Assembly: GCA_008921705.1 (NCBI GenBank) | Contig: VFFE01007869.1 | Coordinates: forward strand, 5,266,972 to 5,330,971 | Length of the DNA: 64,000 nt | Direction: 5' to 3' | Source: Burhinus oedicnemus | Taxonomy: Eukaryota; Chordata; Aves; Charadriiformes; Burhinidae | In this document: positions 62,901 through 64,000 of the stretch, one piece after another | Layout: each line of letters starts with the position of its first letter | Position numbering within the stretch: position 1 is the first letter of the stretch | Notes under the pieces: model-generated | The model's input: the letters and a program-made list of their open reading frames with translations, nothing else | Databases searched by the model: none | Told to the model about the DNA's origin: nothing | Program-made: the position numbers and the translations under genes

Positions 62901-64000
62901 TGTTTCAGGTTCTGCAGAGCAGAAGTAATGCTCAAACCTTTTCTCAAAATCCTAAATAACCCAATTTCCTAAGATGCCTGCTTCTCATTACATACACAAT
63001 GATTTTTTTTCTTACAGAGAACTTACACGGCTGATGAAAAAGTCACTCTTCTCCCAAAAGATACTGTCTTGTGACACCAAGGTCACTCGTCACTTTGGTC
63101 CGTCATCCAGAGTCAAAGAATAAATTGTTTAAAGAAGGTTCACTGCTGAGCACTTGAGAATTATACTTCTGCGCATTTCTTGCTGAAGTTAGACTTTGTG
63201 CTATTTTGAGACTCACATGTGTAACACCAATTCCAAATGACACTTTCACCATTGAATATTTTCCCTATCTATACCTACGTATTGAGAGACATTATGGTCT
63301 TCCTTGCAATTTGCACCCATGTGGGCATGTATTACCTTCACAAATTCCGATTAAATTCTTTAATGATACTGCTTAGGTCAGTAGCTGGGAAAGAAATGTA
63401 GATATTCTAATTTTAAGAATGACAAATTTTTTTAGTTTGATAGTTGAAGTGGGAGAAGGAGGAGTCATTTAGGGTCTACTTGAATAAGGTTTCATGTCCC
63501 TTTGAAGTTATTTAGCCTTTATCCCTGTAAAAATACAGACCAAATTCTAAATATTTTATTTCCTTTTTCGTGTTTGGATATATCTGTGATTTGCACAAAG
63601 GACCAACACAGTCTAATCCTTGAATTCAGTATGACATGTGAACTGCCCTTTTTTAAAACCGTATTTATTATTTGTCAATATATGCCTGGTTAAACCATGA
63701 GGTTCTCTTAATGTTATCATCAATAATATTTTTGTCAAAATTAGATGCATTTTCAGTATCCAATTATGTGCAATAATCAGGTAAATTTACAAATGAAATC
63801 ATATGGGAACAGCTGTCTGTATCTCAGACTATTTTCATGCTTGCTCAGTAATTCAGAGTTGTAATTGAGACCAAGAACAAAATGAACCTATGTACCGAAC
63901 TATGATCTTTCACCAAGTGTCTCCATGTTAAACGCTAAATGTCCTGTCGGGGCAGCAAAAGGCAGTTTGCATTTCAGGTAAAACGACTGCTGTTGTCCAC
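59956..64000. other. Unique sequence with possible conserved blocks
   Basis: No gene or transposon was recognised. The block 61470-61790 has a balanced, CpG-bearing composition unlike its AT-rich flanks, and is crossed by a 97-codon plus-strand frame (61484-61777) that I do not recognise. The block 62080-62310 is dense in ATTA/TAAT motifs. Both are candidates for conserved non-coding sequence. The rest is ordinary AT-rich DNA up to the window end. Confidence 0.5.

Overview
This window reads as AT-rich, intergenic or intronic DNA from a bird nuclear genome. The case rests on its repeats: several 5'-truncated CR1 LINEs ending in the avian CR1 3' tail (ATTCTATGA-like units), and a 634-bp solo LTR of the ERVL type common in neognath birds. 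I cannot name the species. I found no exon of a protein-coding gene, no tRNA, rRNA or recognisable small RNA gene, no CRISPR and no bacterial-style operon. The only long open frames that match a known family are reverse-transcriptase remnants of CR1. The other frames (up to about 160 codons) have no recognisable domain, and their lengths are unremarkable for this much AT-rich DNA read in six frames.

Layout. 1-10.2 kb: unique sequence with a GC-rich patch near 4.2 kb and an ancient palindromic repeat near 9.1 kb. 10.2-11.15 kb: a plus-strand CR1 with two frameshifts. 11.15-32.8 kb: a long CR1-poor stretch with a few GC-rich patches, short tandem repeats and homeodomain-type AT-rich blocks. 32.8-39.1 kb: three CR1 copies, including the best preserved one, a minus-strand copy with an open 357-codon frame at 37997-39070. 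40.4-40.6 kb: an ancient MIR-like SINE. 41.4-42.1 kb: an ERVL-type solo LTR with a clear 5-bp target-site duplication. 44.2-50.5 kb: a cluster of CR1 fragments, including two opposed 3' ends that form a large inverted repeat and three minus-strand copies of the same part of ORF2. 50.5-64 kb: unique sequence with one CR1 3' fragment at 59.7 kb and several blocks that look like candidate conserved non-coding elements.

Functionally, the window looks like a transposon-sprinkled gene-poor interval. Blocks rich in TAAT, ATGCAAAT or TALE-type motifs (11.4, 28.5, 42.6, 52.6, 56.1, 61.5 and 62.1 kb) could be developmental enhancers, but that is inference from composition and needs alignment to other birds. 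I found no convincing novel system. The best targets for follow-up are the opposed CR1 3' ends, the solo LTR with its duplication, the open CR1 reverse transcriptase, and the candidate conserved blocks.
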